Part shown: in pieces, positions 25,140-33,525 of the stretch | How the letters are laid out: each line of letters starts with the position of its first letter | Position numbering within the stretch: the first letter of the stretch is position 1 | NCBI GenBank assembly: GCA_037969035.1 | Contig: JBBKWU010000002.1 | Coordinates: 124,001-188,000 of the forward strand | Length of the DNA stretch: 64,000 bases | DNA from: JBBKWU01 sp037969035 | GTDB lineage: Bacteria; Pseudomonadota; Alphaproteobacteria; Micavibrionales; Micavibrionaceae | Reading direction: 5' to 3' | Program-made: the position numbers and the translations under genes | The notes under the pieces: generated by a model | Databases searched by the model: none | What the model saw: only the letters and a program-made list of their open reading frames with translations | What the model was told of the DNA's origin: nothing

Positions 25140-26279
25140 ATGGATTTATTCAGCAGCAAAAAACCCGCGCGCCAAAGCAACGTGACAGAGCAAGAAAAGC
25201 TCGATTGGTTGCAGCTTTCCCGTACAAATAATGTGGGCCCGATTACCTTCCATAATTTCATCGATTATTACGGTAGCGCCGATGCCGCGTTAAAAGTCAT
25301 TCCGCACTTAACCCGCAAAAAGCCGCTCGCAATTCCTGCGCGTAAAGATGTAGAGCGCGAGTATGCGGCCCTTCGGAAGCGTGATGGTGATGTTGTTATC
25401 GCGATTGAGGACACGTATCCGTTGGCACTTTCTGCGCTTGAAGATGCGCCGCCTGTTTTAAGCTATATCGGCAATGTTGCGCTGTTTAATAAACCAACGC
25501 TTGGGATTGTGGGATCGCGTAATGCATCGCATAACGGGCGTAAATTTACGCAAACCCTTGCCGAGAGCCTTAGCGCACAAGGCCAAGTGATTGCGTCAGG
25601 TATGGCGCGTGGAATAGACACCGCCGCGCATATCGGCGCATTAGAGCATGGCACGATTGCCGTTGTCGCGGGTGGCATTGACATTATATATCCACCTGAG
25701 AACACAAAGCTATACGAAGAGATTTGCGAAAAAGGCTTGGTTATTGCCGAAAGCCCACTTGGTATGCCGCCCCGCGCCCGTGACTTCCCGCGCCGCAATC
25801 GCATTGTGAGCGGGTTGTCGCAAGGCGTGATTGTGGTTGAAGCCAATATGCGCTCGGGCTCACTCATCACCGCCCGTTTGGCGGCGGAGCAAAACCGTGA
25901 CGTGTATGCCGTGCCCGGTCATCCGATGGATCCACGCGCCGAAGGGCCAAACCATTTAATCCGCGAAGGCGCACAACTTATCCGCCACGCTAACGACGTT
26001 ATGGAGCATGTGCGCGATTTCACAGGCACAAGCTTGCGCGATTCAGGCCTTCAAAAATTCGAGCATCCACCGCTTTATGAGATTTCAGGCGACCATGACA
26101 CGGACGATATCCGCCAATTGATGATTGATAATCTTTCCCACACCCCCACGAATATTGACGAAATCGTACGTGAATATGGCCTGTCCGTTGCCGCTGTACA
26201 GCAAGCGCTGATTGAGATGGAGCTAGGTGGTGAGATCATCCGTTTAGCGGGTAATCGGGTCTCTTTAGTGAGAGAGTAA
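25140..26279 (+). CDS. dprA: DNA-processing protein DprA
   Basis: Protects incoming single-stranded DNA during transformation and loads RecA. The Rossmann-like DprA domain (about 100-290) shows LGIVGSRNASHNGRKFT, ASGMARGIDTAAHIGALE, a GGIDIIYPPEN loop and FPRRNRIVSGLS. The C-terminal winged-helix domain (about 315-379) is present. The 379-residue length is usual. It lies in the conserved order plsY-dprA-topA and is separated from plsY by the palindromic repeat. The Shine-Dalgarno sequence before the ATG is weak. Occurrence with a type IV pilus-like locus could allow DNA uptake, but DprA is nearly universal so this is weak evidence. Confidence 0.95.
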   Translation: MDLFSSKKPARQSNVTEQEKLDWLQLSRTNNVGPITFHNFIDYYGSADAALKVIPHLTRKKPLAIPARKDVEREYAALRKRDGDVVIAIEDTYPLALSALEDAPPVLSYIGNVALFNKPTLGIVGSRNASHNGRKFTQTLAESLSAQGQVIASGMARGIDTAAHIGALEHGTIAVVAGGIDIIYPPENTKLYEEICEKGLVIAESPLGMPPRARDFPRRNRIVSGLSQGVIVVEANMRSGSLITARLAAEQNRDVYAVPGHPMDPRAEGPNHLIREGAQLIRHANDVMEHVRDFTGTSLRDSGLQKFEHPPLYEISGDHDTDDIRQLMIDNLSHTPTNIDEIVREYGLSVAAVQQALIEMELGGEIIRLAGNRVSLVRE

Positions 26280-26312
26280 ATAAATCCGCAGTTGACGAAC
26301 GCGCAGCATAAT

Positions 26313-26330
26313 GTCATTAGCTTAAATGAC
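26313..26330. promoter_or_regulatory. Inverted repeat upstream of topA
   Basis: GTCATT and AATGAC are perfect 6-base arms separated by 6 bases, 27 bases before the topA start. It could be an operator or part of the promoter region; the topA promoter itself is not clear. Weak evidence. Confidence 0.3.
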
Positions 26331-26356
26331 GACTCATATCCAGAAGGAATAAAAAT

Positions 26357-28849
26357 TTGACTGCCAGTAACGTTGTAATCGTTGAATCGCCAGCCAAAGC
26401 GAAGACTATCAATAAATATTTAGGTGATGATTACGTGGTGTTGGCCTCGTTTGGTCATGTCCGTGATCTGCCACCAAAAGACGGCTCCGTGCAGCCTGAC
26501 GATGATTTTTCTATGAGCTGGCAACTAGGCGAGCGCGCTGGAAAACCGATGAACGAAATCAAAAGCGCGCTAAAAAAAGCCAAAACACTCATTCTCGCAA
26601 CTGACCCTGACCGCGAAGGAGAAGCCATTTCATGGCACGTGCGCGAGATGTTGGCTGATGAAAAGTTGCTGGAAGGCAAAGACGTCAAACGCGTCACATT
26701 CAACGAAATTACAAAAACCGCCGTACAAGCAGCATTCAATAACGCTCGCGATCTTGATATGCCGTTGATCGAGGCTTACCTTGCGCGCCGTGCGCTGGAT
26801 TATCTTGTAGGCTTTAACATCTCGCCTGTTTTATGGCGCAAGCTACCAGGTAGCCGCTCTGCTGGACGTGTGCAATCTGTGGCGTTACGCCTGATTTGCG
26901 ATCGTGAGTTTGAAATTGAAAAATTCAATGCCGAAGAATATTGGAGCATTGAAGCGTTACTTAAAAACGAAGATGGCGTACCGTTTACAGCGCGCCTGAC
27001 GCACCTTGCGGGCAATAAGCTCGACAAGATGTCCATCAATAACGAAAAAGATGCGACACTTGCCGTTGAGCGCATCCAAAATAAAAAGCTGGCCGTTCAA
27101 AAGATCGAGAAAAAACAAGTGCGCCGCAACCCGCCGCCACCGTTTATTACATCGACCTTGCAAATGGAAGCCTCGCGCAAATTATATATGTCTGCCTCCA
27201 AAGCCATGCGCACAGCACAACGCCTTTACGAAGGTATTACAATCGGCGGTGAGACTGTCGGTTTGATTACTTATATGAGAACAGACGGCACAACGCTGTC
27301 GCAAGATGCGGTGAATGAATCCCGCAGCGTGATTAAAAGCAAATACGGTGATAAATACCTGCCCGCCTCACCGCGCTTATACAAATCAAAAGCCAAAAAC
27401 GCACAAGAGGCACACGAGGCCATTCGCCCAACTAGCCTCGCCCGCACACCAGAAGAAATGCAAAAATTCTTGGATGCGGATATGGCTAAGCTTTATGCCT
27501 TGATCTGGAAACGCACCATGGCCTCACAGATGGAAAATGCTGTGCTTGATCAAATGAGCGTCGATATTTCAGACGGTACAGACGATGTTATTTTACGCGC
27601 CAATGGTTCAGCTGTGGCATTTGATGGCTTCCTGACGCTTTATGATGAAAGCCAAAACGACGATGAAGATGTCAAAGACGACAAAGACAAACGTCTGCCG
27701 CACCTAAAAGATGGTGAAGACTTGCGCCAGAAAACGATTACACCGACACAGCATTTCACACAGCCACCGCCGCGTTACTCCGAGGCCACGTTGGTTAAGC
27801 AAATGGAAGAGTTCAGTATTGGTCGCCCGTCGACTTATGCCTCGATCATGCAAGTGTTGCGCGACCGTAATTACGTGACAATGGATAACCGCCGCTTCAA
27901 ACCTGAAGATCGCGGCCGTATTGTGACTGCTTTTTTGATGAAATTCTTCACACGCTATGTTGATTTTGATTTTACAGCCGAGCTTGAAGAAGAATTAGAT
28001 ATCATCGCCAGCGGTGATTTGCACTGGAAAGAGGCATTACGCCTGTTCTGGAAAGACTTCAAAGTCGCGGTTGATGGCACAAAAGATTTAACCATCACCC
28101 AAGTGATCGACCATTTGAACGAAGAACTTGGCGCGCACTTCTTTCCTAAACGCGAAGACAAAAAAGACCCGCGCACTTGCGATGCTTGTGCCGATGGTCA
28201 GTTGTCATTAAAGCTCGGAAAATACGGCGCGTTTATCGGGTGCTCGAACTATCCAGAATGTAAGTTTACACGTCCGCTTATCATTCAAGAAGGCGAAGAC
28301 AAAGATGCCGTCGCCCTTGCAAACGAGCCCAAAGAGCTTGGTGTTGATCCAGATACAGGCCGCGCCGTATCGTTACGTCGCGGCCCTTATGGCCCTTACG
28401 TACAGATTGATCCCGCACCTGAATCAAAAGACAAACCGAAGCGCCAAGGCGTACCGCGCGGCACCGAAATTGCCGACGTTGATTTGAAGGCTGCGCTCAA
28501 ACTATTAGAGCTTCCACGTGAAGTGGGCAACCACCCTGAAACAGGGAAAATGATTAAAGCGGGCATCGGGCGTTTTGGTCCGTTCTTGCAACATAACAGC
28601 ACTTACAGCTCTATCCCCAAAGATGATGATGTCTTATCAATCGGAATTAATCGCGCTGTTGTTGTGATTGCCGAAGCAACAGAACGCCGCGCCATTCGCG
28701 ATGCGAAGAAAGCTGAAAAAGAAGCCGCAGGCGGCGGTGTAGCGAAAGCCAAAACAACAAAGAAAAAAGCTCCCGCCAAGAAAAAGGCAGCGGCGAAAAA
28801 GAAACCTGCTGCAAAAAAGAAAACCGCTACCAAGAAAAAAACGGGTTAG
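26357..28849 (+). CDS. topA: DNA topoisomerase I
   Basis: Type IA topoisomerase relaxing negative supercoils. The Toprim domain starts with VIVESPAKAKTINKYLG (residues 7-23) and has the acidic DPDREGEAISWH. The active-site tyrosine is Tyr306 in GLITYMRTDGT. A four-Cys zinc ribbon (CDACADG...CSNYPEC) lies near residues 615-645, followed by two further C-terminal repeat-like modules. The final 40 or so residues are a Lys/Ala tail typical of alphaproteobacterial TopA and presumably bind DNA. The start is TTG with AAGGA 8 bases upstream; no ATG fits. It stops 9 bases before rnr. Confidence 0.96.
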   Translation: MTASNVVIVESPAKAKTINKYLGDDYVVLASFGHVRDLPPKDGSVQPDDDFSMSWQLGERAGKPMNEIKSALKKAKTLILATDPDREGEAISWHVREMLADEKLLEGKDVKRVTFNEITKTAVQAAFNNARDLDMPLIEAYLARRALDYLVGFNISPVLWRKLPGSRSAGRVQSVALRLICDREFEIEKFNAEEYWSIEALLKNEDGVPFTARLTHLAGNKLDKMSINNEKDATLAVERIQNKKLAVQKIEKKQVRRNPPPPFITSTLQMEASRKLYMSASKAMRTAQRLYEGITIGGETVGLITYMRTDGTTLSQDAVNESRSVIKSKYGDKYLPASPRLYKSKAKNAQEAHEAIRPTSLARTPEEMQKFLDADMAKLYALIWKRTMASQMENAVLDQMSVDISDGTDDVILRANGSAVAFDGFLTLYDESQNDDEDVKDDKDKRLPHLKDGEDLRQKTITPTQHFTQPPPRYSEATLVKQMEEFSIGRPSTYASIMQVLRDRNYVTMDNRRFKPEDRGRIVTAFLMKFFTRYVDFDFTAELEEELDIIASGDLHWKEALRLFWKDFKVAVDGTKDLTITQVIDHLNEELGAHFFPKREDKKDPRTCDACADGQLSLKLGKYGAFIGCSNYPECKFTRPLIIQEGEDKDAVALANEPKELGVDPDTGRAVSLRRGPYGPYVQIDPAPESKDKPKRQGVPRGTEIADVDLKAALKLLELPREVGNHPETGKMIKAGIGRFGPFLQHNSTYSSIPKDDDVLSIGINRAVVVIAEATERRAIRDAKKAEKEAAGGGVAKAKTTKKKAPAKKKAAAKKKPAAKKKTATKKKTG

Positions 28850-28858
28850 ACAATAAAA

Positions 28859-31111
28859 ATGCACATTCCCTCACCTGAGGAAATTATCGAGCTTCTGAAA
28901 AACAGTGCTTCCCCCATGACCAAACGAGAAATGGTGCGCGCCTTTGGTATCAAAGGCGACGGACGACGTTTGTTCAATTTAAACATTCGCCAGCTTGAGC
29001 AAGACGGCCAAACAGTGAAGCATAAAGGCGGCGGTTACAGCGTGCCTGATGCCCTGCCAAAAGTCATGAACGTGAAAGTCACCGATGTCACAATTGACGG
29101 CGATGTTTACGCAACGCCTGAGAACTGGGACAACGCTTTGCAAGGCGAGCCACCTGTTATTCTGATTTCTCCCGATAAAAAAGGCCACCCGAACATTGCC
29201 AAAGATGAACGTGCTTTGGTTGAACTACGCCGCACGGATCAAAATGACTACGAAGCCCATATCATTCGCCGCCTTGGCGAGGTAAAGGGCAATGTCATGG
29301 GCATGGTGCAAAAAAACAAAAACGGCTATGTTCTAAAACCTACTGACAAACGCGCTAAATATGATTTTGACCTCAAAGAAGCCGACTTGCACGGCGCCAA
29401 AGACGGCGATCTGGTTCTGGCCGAAGTCAAATCACAGCGTGGATTAAAGCGTCAACGCGCCGAAATTGCCGAAGTTATCGGATCCGCAAACGATATAAAA
29501 TCCGTGAGCCTTATTAGCTTGCACGAAGCAGGCCTAAGCGAGAAATTCCCCGATGCCGCCATCGCCGAAACGGTTGGCATGAAAGTGCCCGATGTCAAAG
29601 GACGCGAAGATGTCCGCGATATTCCACTGGTCACGATTGATGGCGCAGATGCGCGTGATTTTGATGATGCCGTTTATGCCGAGAAAACCGAGCAAGGCGG
29701 CTTTAAAATTATTGTTGCGATTGCCGATGTATCGCATTACGTCCGTGCGGGCAGCCCACTGGACAAGGAAGCCTTTAAACGTGGAAACTCGACCTACTTC
29801 CCCGACCGCGTCATTCCGATGCTCCCTGAGGCTCTCTCGAACGATCTTTGCTCTCTGCGCCCGCGCGAAAACCGTGCTTGCCTTGCCATGCACATGACGA
29901 TTGACGAGAACGGTAAATTAGTTGGCCAACGCGTTGCACAAGCACTTATGCGTTCTGAGGCACGTCTTGTTTACGAACAAGTCCAAGCCGCCAAAGACGG
30001 TATGCCCGATGACACGACAGGCCCATTGATGGAGCGCGTGATTAACCCGCTCTATGATGCCTATGCTGTTTTGTGGAAAGCGCGGGAAAAACGCCACGCG
30101 CTAGAGCTTGATCTGCCCGAAAAACAAATCCTGATTAACGAGAAAAACGAAATGGTCGGGATTACACAACGCTCACGCGTTGATGCGCACAAGATGATCG
30201 AAGAATTTATGATCTTGGCCAATGTCGCGGCCGCAAAAATTCTGGAAGATAAAAAACGCTCTTGCGTTTACCGCGTGCATGAGCGCCCTGACGGTGCGAA
30301 AATAGACTCCGTGCGGGAATTCATCCAAGCGTTTGGCTTATCTCTACCAAAAGGCCAGATCACGTCCAACCAACAGATCAACCAGATTTTGCTCAAAGCG
30401 TCCGAGATGCCTTATAAGCACCTCATCCACCAAGTGCTACTGCGTGCGCAATCACAGGCGCGGTATAGCCCTGAAAATGTCGGGCACTTCGGGCTTGCGC
30501 TACAAAAATATGGGCACTTTACCTCCCCTATTCGCCGCTATGCGGATTTACTTGTTCACCGTTCACTCACGGGTGTTTTAACCGACGGCGAAGAATCCGC
30601 ACTGGATAGCATTTGCGAACATATTTCAGGCACAGAACGTGTTTCCGCACAAGCTGAGCGCAGTGCTGTTGACCGCTTCACTTCGGCCTTTATGCAGGAC
30701 AAAGTCGGCGCGACCTTCACAGGGCGTATAACAGGCGTCACGCGCGCAGGATTGTTTATCATGTTGGCGGAAACTGGTGCTGATGGCTTGTTGCCGATGC
30801 GGACACTACCTGATGATTACTACGTGCATGATGAAAAACAGCACGCACTCATTGGCCGTAAGTCACGCCGTATCTATCGTTTAGGTGCGGAAATCCAAAT
30901 CCGTGTCAAAGAAGCCGATCCCGTTAGTGGCGGCATGATTTTTGAAACCATTGATAGCCTTGGCGCAGATATTCCAGGCATTGATTTTGGCCCGATGAAC
31001 ATGGGCGGCGGTTATCAAGGGCAGCATAAAAAGGGCGGATTTAAAGGCAAACCACCCCATAAAGGTGGCCCTAAAGGCAACAAGAAAAAAGGTAAACCGC
31101 GCAAAAAATAA
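28859..31111 (+). CDS. rnr: Ribonuclease R
   Basis: Processive 3'-5' exoribonuclease of the RNB family that degrades structured RNA and defective transcripts. An N-terminal winged-helix segment (1-65) is followed by cold-shock domains and the RNB domain, which has the metal-binding motif TIDGADARDFDDAVYAE (about 260-276). The segment HFTSPIRRYADLLVHRSL is near 560. A C-terminal S1 domain (about 620-705) ends in a Gly/Lys-rich tail. The 750-residue length is normal. The ATG lies 9 bases after the topA stop, so the two are cotranscribed. Confidence 0.96.
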   Translation: MHIPSPEEIIELLKNSASPMTKREMVRAFGIKGDGRRLFNLNIRQLEQDGQTVKHKGGGYSVPDALPKVMNVKVTDVTIDGDVYATPENWDNALQGEPPVILISPDKKGHPNIAKDERALVELRRTDQNDYEAHIIRRLGEVKGNVMGMVQKNKNGYVLKPTDKRAKYDFDLKEADLHGAKDGDLVLAEVKSQRGLKRQRAEIAEVIGSANDIKSVSLISLHEAGLSEKFPDAAIAETVGMKVPDVKGREDVRDIPLVTIDGADARDFDDAVYAEKTEQGGFKIIVAIADVSHYVRAGSPLDKEAFKRGNSTYFPDRVIPMLPEALSNDLCSLRPRENRACLAMHMTIDENGKLVGQRVAQALMRSEARLVYEQVQAAKDGMPDDTTGPLMERVINPLYDAYAVLWKAREKRHALELDLPEKQILINEKNEMVGITQRSRVDAHKMIEEFMILANVAAAKILEDKKRSCVYRVHERPDGAKIDSVREFIQAFGLSLPKGQITSNQQINQILLKASEMPYKHLIHQVLLRAQSQARYSPENVGHFGLALQKYGHFTSPIRRYADLLVHRSLTGVLTDGEESALDSICEHISGTERVSAQAERSAVDRFTSAFMQDKVGATFTGRITGVTRAGLFIMLAETGADGLLPMRTLPDDYYVHDEKQHALIGRKSRRIYRLGAEIQIRVKEADPVSGGMIFETIDSLGADIPGIDFGPMNMGGGYQGQHKKGGFKGKPPHKGGPKGNKKKGKPRKK

Positions 31112-31130
31112 ATGTTTCACGAGGAATTTC

Positions 31131-31158
31131 TTGACATTACCTCGGAAATAAGTAAATT
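31131..31158 (+). promoter_or_regulatory. Probable rpmG promoter
   Basis: TTGACA at 31131-31136, a 16-base spacer, then TAAATT at 31153-31158. The predicted start at about 31165 would leave a leader of about 35 bases before the rpmG ATG. This lets L33 be transcribed apart from topA-rnr. Confidence 0.55.
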
Positions 31159-31198
31159 TGCGCTTCTAATTCGAATATTTAGGACAAGGTGTAAGATT

Positions 31199-31423
31199 AT
31201 GGCTAAAAAAGGTGGCGCAGTTAAAGTACGTTTGGTGAGCCCTGCGACGAACAAGAATGGCAACCCAACAGGCACGACTTACTATGTTAAGCGTAGCCCA
31301 CAAGCGACTGAAAAATTGAAAATGCGCAAATACGATGCGAAGGCTTGGGATGCGGAAGCAAACAAAGCTGGCATGCATGTTGCTTTTGAAGAAAAGAAAC
31401 TACCGCCGCATAAAAAGAACTAG
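31199..31423 (+). CDS. rpmG: Large-subunit ribosomal protein L33 (long form)
   Basis: Small basic protein of the 50S subunit. The start VKVRLVSPATNKNG, then TTYYVKRSPQATEKLKMRKYD and HVAFEEKKL, follow the L33 pattern. It has no cysteine ribbon, so it is the zinc-free type. At 74 residues it is clearly longer than the usual 55: about five residues extra after 'LVS', about six more between KYD and HVAF, and a PPHKKN tail. The ATG at 31199 follows AAGGTG; an upstream in-frame start belongs to non-coding leader. The position after rnr is conserved in alphaproteobacteria. A strong terminator follows. Confidence 0.93.
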   Translation: MAKKGGAVKVRLVSPATNKNGNPTGTTYYVKRSPQATEKLKMRKYDAKAWDAEANKAGMHVAFEEKKLPPHKKN

Positions 31424-31449
31424 TTCTAATGCGGTAAAGTTCATTCAAA

Positions 31450-31472
31450 AGGCGCCCACAGGCGCCTTTTTC
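31450..31472 (+). terminator. Intrinsic terminator of rpmG
   Basis: Perfect 8-base stem AAGGCGCC / GGCGCCTT with a CACA loop, followed directly by TTTTT. It ends the topA-rnr-rpmG transcription unit. Confidence 0.9.
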
Positions 31473-31500
31473 GTTATATGTCTCTCGTCTATCGCAACGA

Positions 31501-31728
31501 TCAATTTTTGTCGTTCGTATCCGCAGACGCATTAAAACCTTTTTCATCGACTTCCAGTTTAAAGGTCGAACCAGACTTATCCTTACCTGCTGATGTCTCA
31601 AGAACAAAAACATCACCACTATTTGCGTTGCTTCCATTTTGATAAAACATGAACCCGACAACAACAACCGCGACAAGCAAGCCACCTACTGCAAAATATA
31701 AAAAACCGTTATCATTTTTCTCTGACAT
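31501..31728 (-). CDS. Small single-span membrane protein
   Basis: A 75-residue protein: a short polar N-terminus (MSEKNDNG), one membrane helix at about residues 8-28 (LYFAVGGLLVAVVVVGFMFY), then a polar Ser/Asp/Asn-rich periplasmic tail of about 45 residues. The ATG at 31728 is chosen because AGGGAAA lies ahead of it; a longer frame upstream has no ribosome-binding site. Function unknown. It lies alone between the rpmG terminator and the S24-like regulator. Confidence 0.65.
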   Translation of the reverse strand: MSEKNDNGFLYFAVGGLLVAVVVVGFMFYQNGSNANSGDVFVLETSAGKDKSGSTFKLEVDEKGFNASADTNDKN

Positions 31729-31827
31729 AATAATTTCCCTTTCATTGGCTATACCAACGATCAGGGCACGTGAAAGTTCCAAGCATAGTGAAAATACCCC
31801 GTTAAAAACCTGCTGTGGAGAGTCAGC

Positions 31828-32433
31828 CTAAAGCCATTGCAACTTAGCAATAACCCGCCCGATGATTTCAGCCTTGCCCATATCCATGACATAGGAAAAT
31901 TTCTGATTATTCGCGTTCAGCTTCATTTTTGGCGGATCAGAATGCGGCACATATTCGCACGAGCGGATCATATGGCTCATCCCGTCAGACACAACAAACA
32001 CACCAGGCGGCGAAGGATTTGTGTCTGATAAATCGACAAGCACTTGCTCTCCTTTGATAAAATCGGGTGCCATCGCGCTTTCCTGCACACTGAAGATACG
32101 AATATTCTCTGGCTCTGCCGATGTTTTCTCACGAAGCAGTCGCGCGGGCATAATCCACGAATCTTGCGCACATGCCGCAGATTGATCAGAAAGACCGCCA
32201 TGATCAAAGGATTGTAGCACGCAACCATTGACCGCATGCTGGCTCTGTTGCTCATGCTCACCAGACAGGCCGAAATATTCGCGCATACCAAGGTATTCAT
32301 TTGCTTTGATTTGCCGCTTTCCCGCCAGAATCTTACTGATTGCTGGCGCATCAAGGCACAGCTTCACAGCAAGCCCTGCACGGGTCTTACGGGGGTTTAT
32401 CTTAAATTGTTCTTCGAGCCACTTACTATTCAT
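31828..32433 (-). CDS. HTH regulator with inactive S24/LexA-like domain
   Basis: A 201-residue phage-repressor-like protein. The N-terminal helix-turn-helix (about 1-57) contains RAGLAVKLCLDAPAISKILAGKR. The C-terminal S24 domain (about 105-200) follows the family pattern 'GDSMxP..GD.vlVD....G.yv....~VKR..': here ESAMAPDFIKGEQVLVDLS and GVFVVSDGMSHMIRS. The nucleophile serine aligns with Ala120 and the catalytic lysine position with Ile or Arg157, so self-cleavage is unlikely. It probably acts as a dimeric repressor responding to something other than RecA. It is divergent from a second regulator, with a large palindrome between. Confidence 0.8.
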   Translation of the reverse strand: MNSKWLEEQFKINPRKTRAGLAVKLCLDAPAISKILAGKRQIKANEYLGMREYFGLSGEHEQQSQHAVNGCVLQSFDHGGLSDQSAACAQDSWIMPARLLREKTSAEPENIRIFSVQESAMAPDFIKGEQVLVDLSDTNPSPPGVFVVSDGMSHMIRSCEYVPHSDPPKMKLNANNQKFSYVMDMGKAEIIGRVIAKLQWL

Positions 32434-32461
32434 GTTGCCATTATAGTAACATTCAGCATAT

Positions 32462-32490
32462 CCATATATTGCTATTTTAGTAATTTATGG
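32462..32490. promoter_or_regulatory. 29-base imperfect palindrome between divergent regulators
   Basis: Centred on 32476. From the ends CCATATAT and ATTTATGG inward to CTA-TAG, 11 of 13 outer positions pair. It lies in the 95-base gap between the S24-like repressor and the XRE regulator, in AT-rich DNA that must hold both promoters, so it is probably an operator for one or both. Confidence 0.6.
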
Positions 32491-32528
32491 TATTTTATTT
32501 CTATAGTCGCAATAACAAGAGGTGGAAA

Positions 32529-32912
32529 ATGCCCCAAAACAGACACAGCGCAGATGAAATGCATAGCGTTCTACACGGTGAAATCGCCGTATTGCTGCGC
32601 CAAACAAGAATATTATGCGGAATAACACAACAAGATTTAGCCGCACAAACGGACATTACATACCAACAGCTTCAGAAATACGAAAACGGAAAGTCTCGTA
32701 TTACAGCGGTGCGGTTGCACCAGATACTTAATATTTTGAATGTTTCATATAGTGAGTTTTTTAATAGATTGCCGTCAGCACCTTCGGGACAGATCGCGTC
32801 CCTGCCCGATATTGATGACACAACATTAAAGATATGTCGGCAACTTATGAAGGTAGAGGACAATGTCTATAAAGAGAGAATCAAAGAGGCTGTCTTTTGC
32901 CTAACGGCATAG
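32529..32912 (+). CDS. XRE-family transcriptional regulator
   Basis: A 127-residue DNA-binding protein with a Cro/C1-type helix-turn-helix at about residues 20-75: LLRQTRILCGITQQDLAAQ, then TDITYQQLQKYENGKSRI. The YQQxQKYExGxxR pattern is common in small alphaproteobacterial XRE regulators. The C-terminal 45 residues are helical and may serve for dimerisation. The ATG at 32529 follows AGGTGG. It is divergent from the S24-like repressor and convergent with the PH-domain gene. The target genes are unknown. Confidence 0.85.
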   Translation: MPQNRHSADEMHSVLHGEIAVLLRQTRILCGITQQDLAAQTDITYQQLQKYENGKSRITAVRLHQILNILNVSYSEFFNRLPSAPSGQIASLPDIDDTTLKICRQLMKVEDNVYKERIKEAVFCLTA

Positions 32913-32919
32913 AGCTGTC

Positions 32920-33375
32920 TTATTTGTTTTCTTTCTTCTCAAGCTCCGCTTCTAACGTCTTTATAAATTTATCACCATTAATAATACCGCCGAGCGCAAT
33001 TTGTCCCGAACCGATACCACTGACAACAACCGTTGAATAACCGAAATGGCGACCGATAATCGGTTGCTCTAAATAAGCGTTTTCAATACGGTCCAGTTTC
33101 ATTTGCGTGATATCACGTGTTAAAAAACCGACCTGCGCGATAACTTTTTGATCGGTCAAAACAAGGTGCGTCATTTCATAACTGATATAAGCATTATAGA
33201 TCGGGTACAGAGCCATAAACAAAATCGCAGCCCCCACAGCCCAATGAAAAAATACCGCGACAAGCAAGCTGATAAACACATAAACCGCAGGCCCCGCATA
33301 CACAATCCAGTGAACACGCGAGTGGTTCAGAACTTTTTCGTCTTCTTTAATTAGCGGCTTTAATGTTTCAATCAT
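32920..33375 (-). CDS. Membrane protein with bacterial PH domain (YdbS-like)
   Basis: A 151-residue protein. After a soluble N-terminus (ETLKPLIKEDEKVLNHSRVHW) it has two adjacent membrane spans (about 25-43 and 47-63), then a bPH2-type domain (about 65-145). That domain contains YEMTHLVLTDQKVIAQVGFLTRD and MKLDRIENAYLEQPIIGRHFGYSTVVV, the family pattern. The charged tail is LEAELEKKENK. Such proteins sit in the inner membrane with the PH domain in the cytoplasm; their role is unclear. It converges on the XRE gene (7 bases) and is divergent from the TPR-methyltransferase gene. Confidence 0.85.
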   Translation of the reverse strand: MIETLKPLIKEDEKVLNHSRVHWIVYAGPAVYVFISLLVAVFFHWAVGAAILFMALYPIYNAYISYEMTHLVLTDQKVIAQVGFLTRDITQMKLDRIENAYLEQPIIGRHFGYSTVVVSGIGSGQIALGGIINGDKFIKTLEAELEKKENK

Positions 33376-33525
33376 GCTTTTTCTCCTGCTCGGTAATAGA
33401 ATAGATGCAATTCACACAAAAGTGAACACCCCATATGCCTTCCATAAAACTATATACGCTAAGCTTTTTTTTGATTACTTTATTTATAGAAAACCCACAA
33501 ATAACCCGTAACACATATTTTAAGC

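Noticed and set aside
24968..25261. Minus-strand frame across the palindromic repeat
   Set aside because: It runs into dprA and plsY; only the repeat-encoded HCEE...SARND part is meaningful, as a marker of the repeat element, not a gene.
28603..28864. Hydrophobic Phe-rich frames opposite the topA tail
   Set aside because: They are shadows of the Lys/Ala-rich TopA C-terminus (antisense AAA codons read as Phe).
31828..32912. Prophage or integrated element around the two repressor-like genes
   Set aside because: There is no integrase, structural, replication or attachment-site sequence nearby, and the flanking genes are ordinary chromosomal ones.
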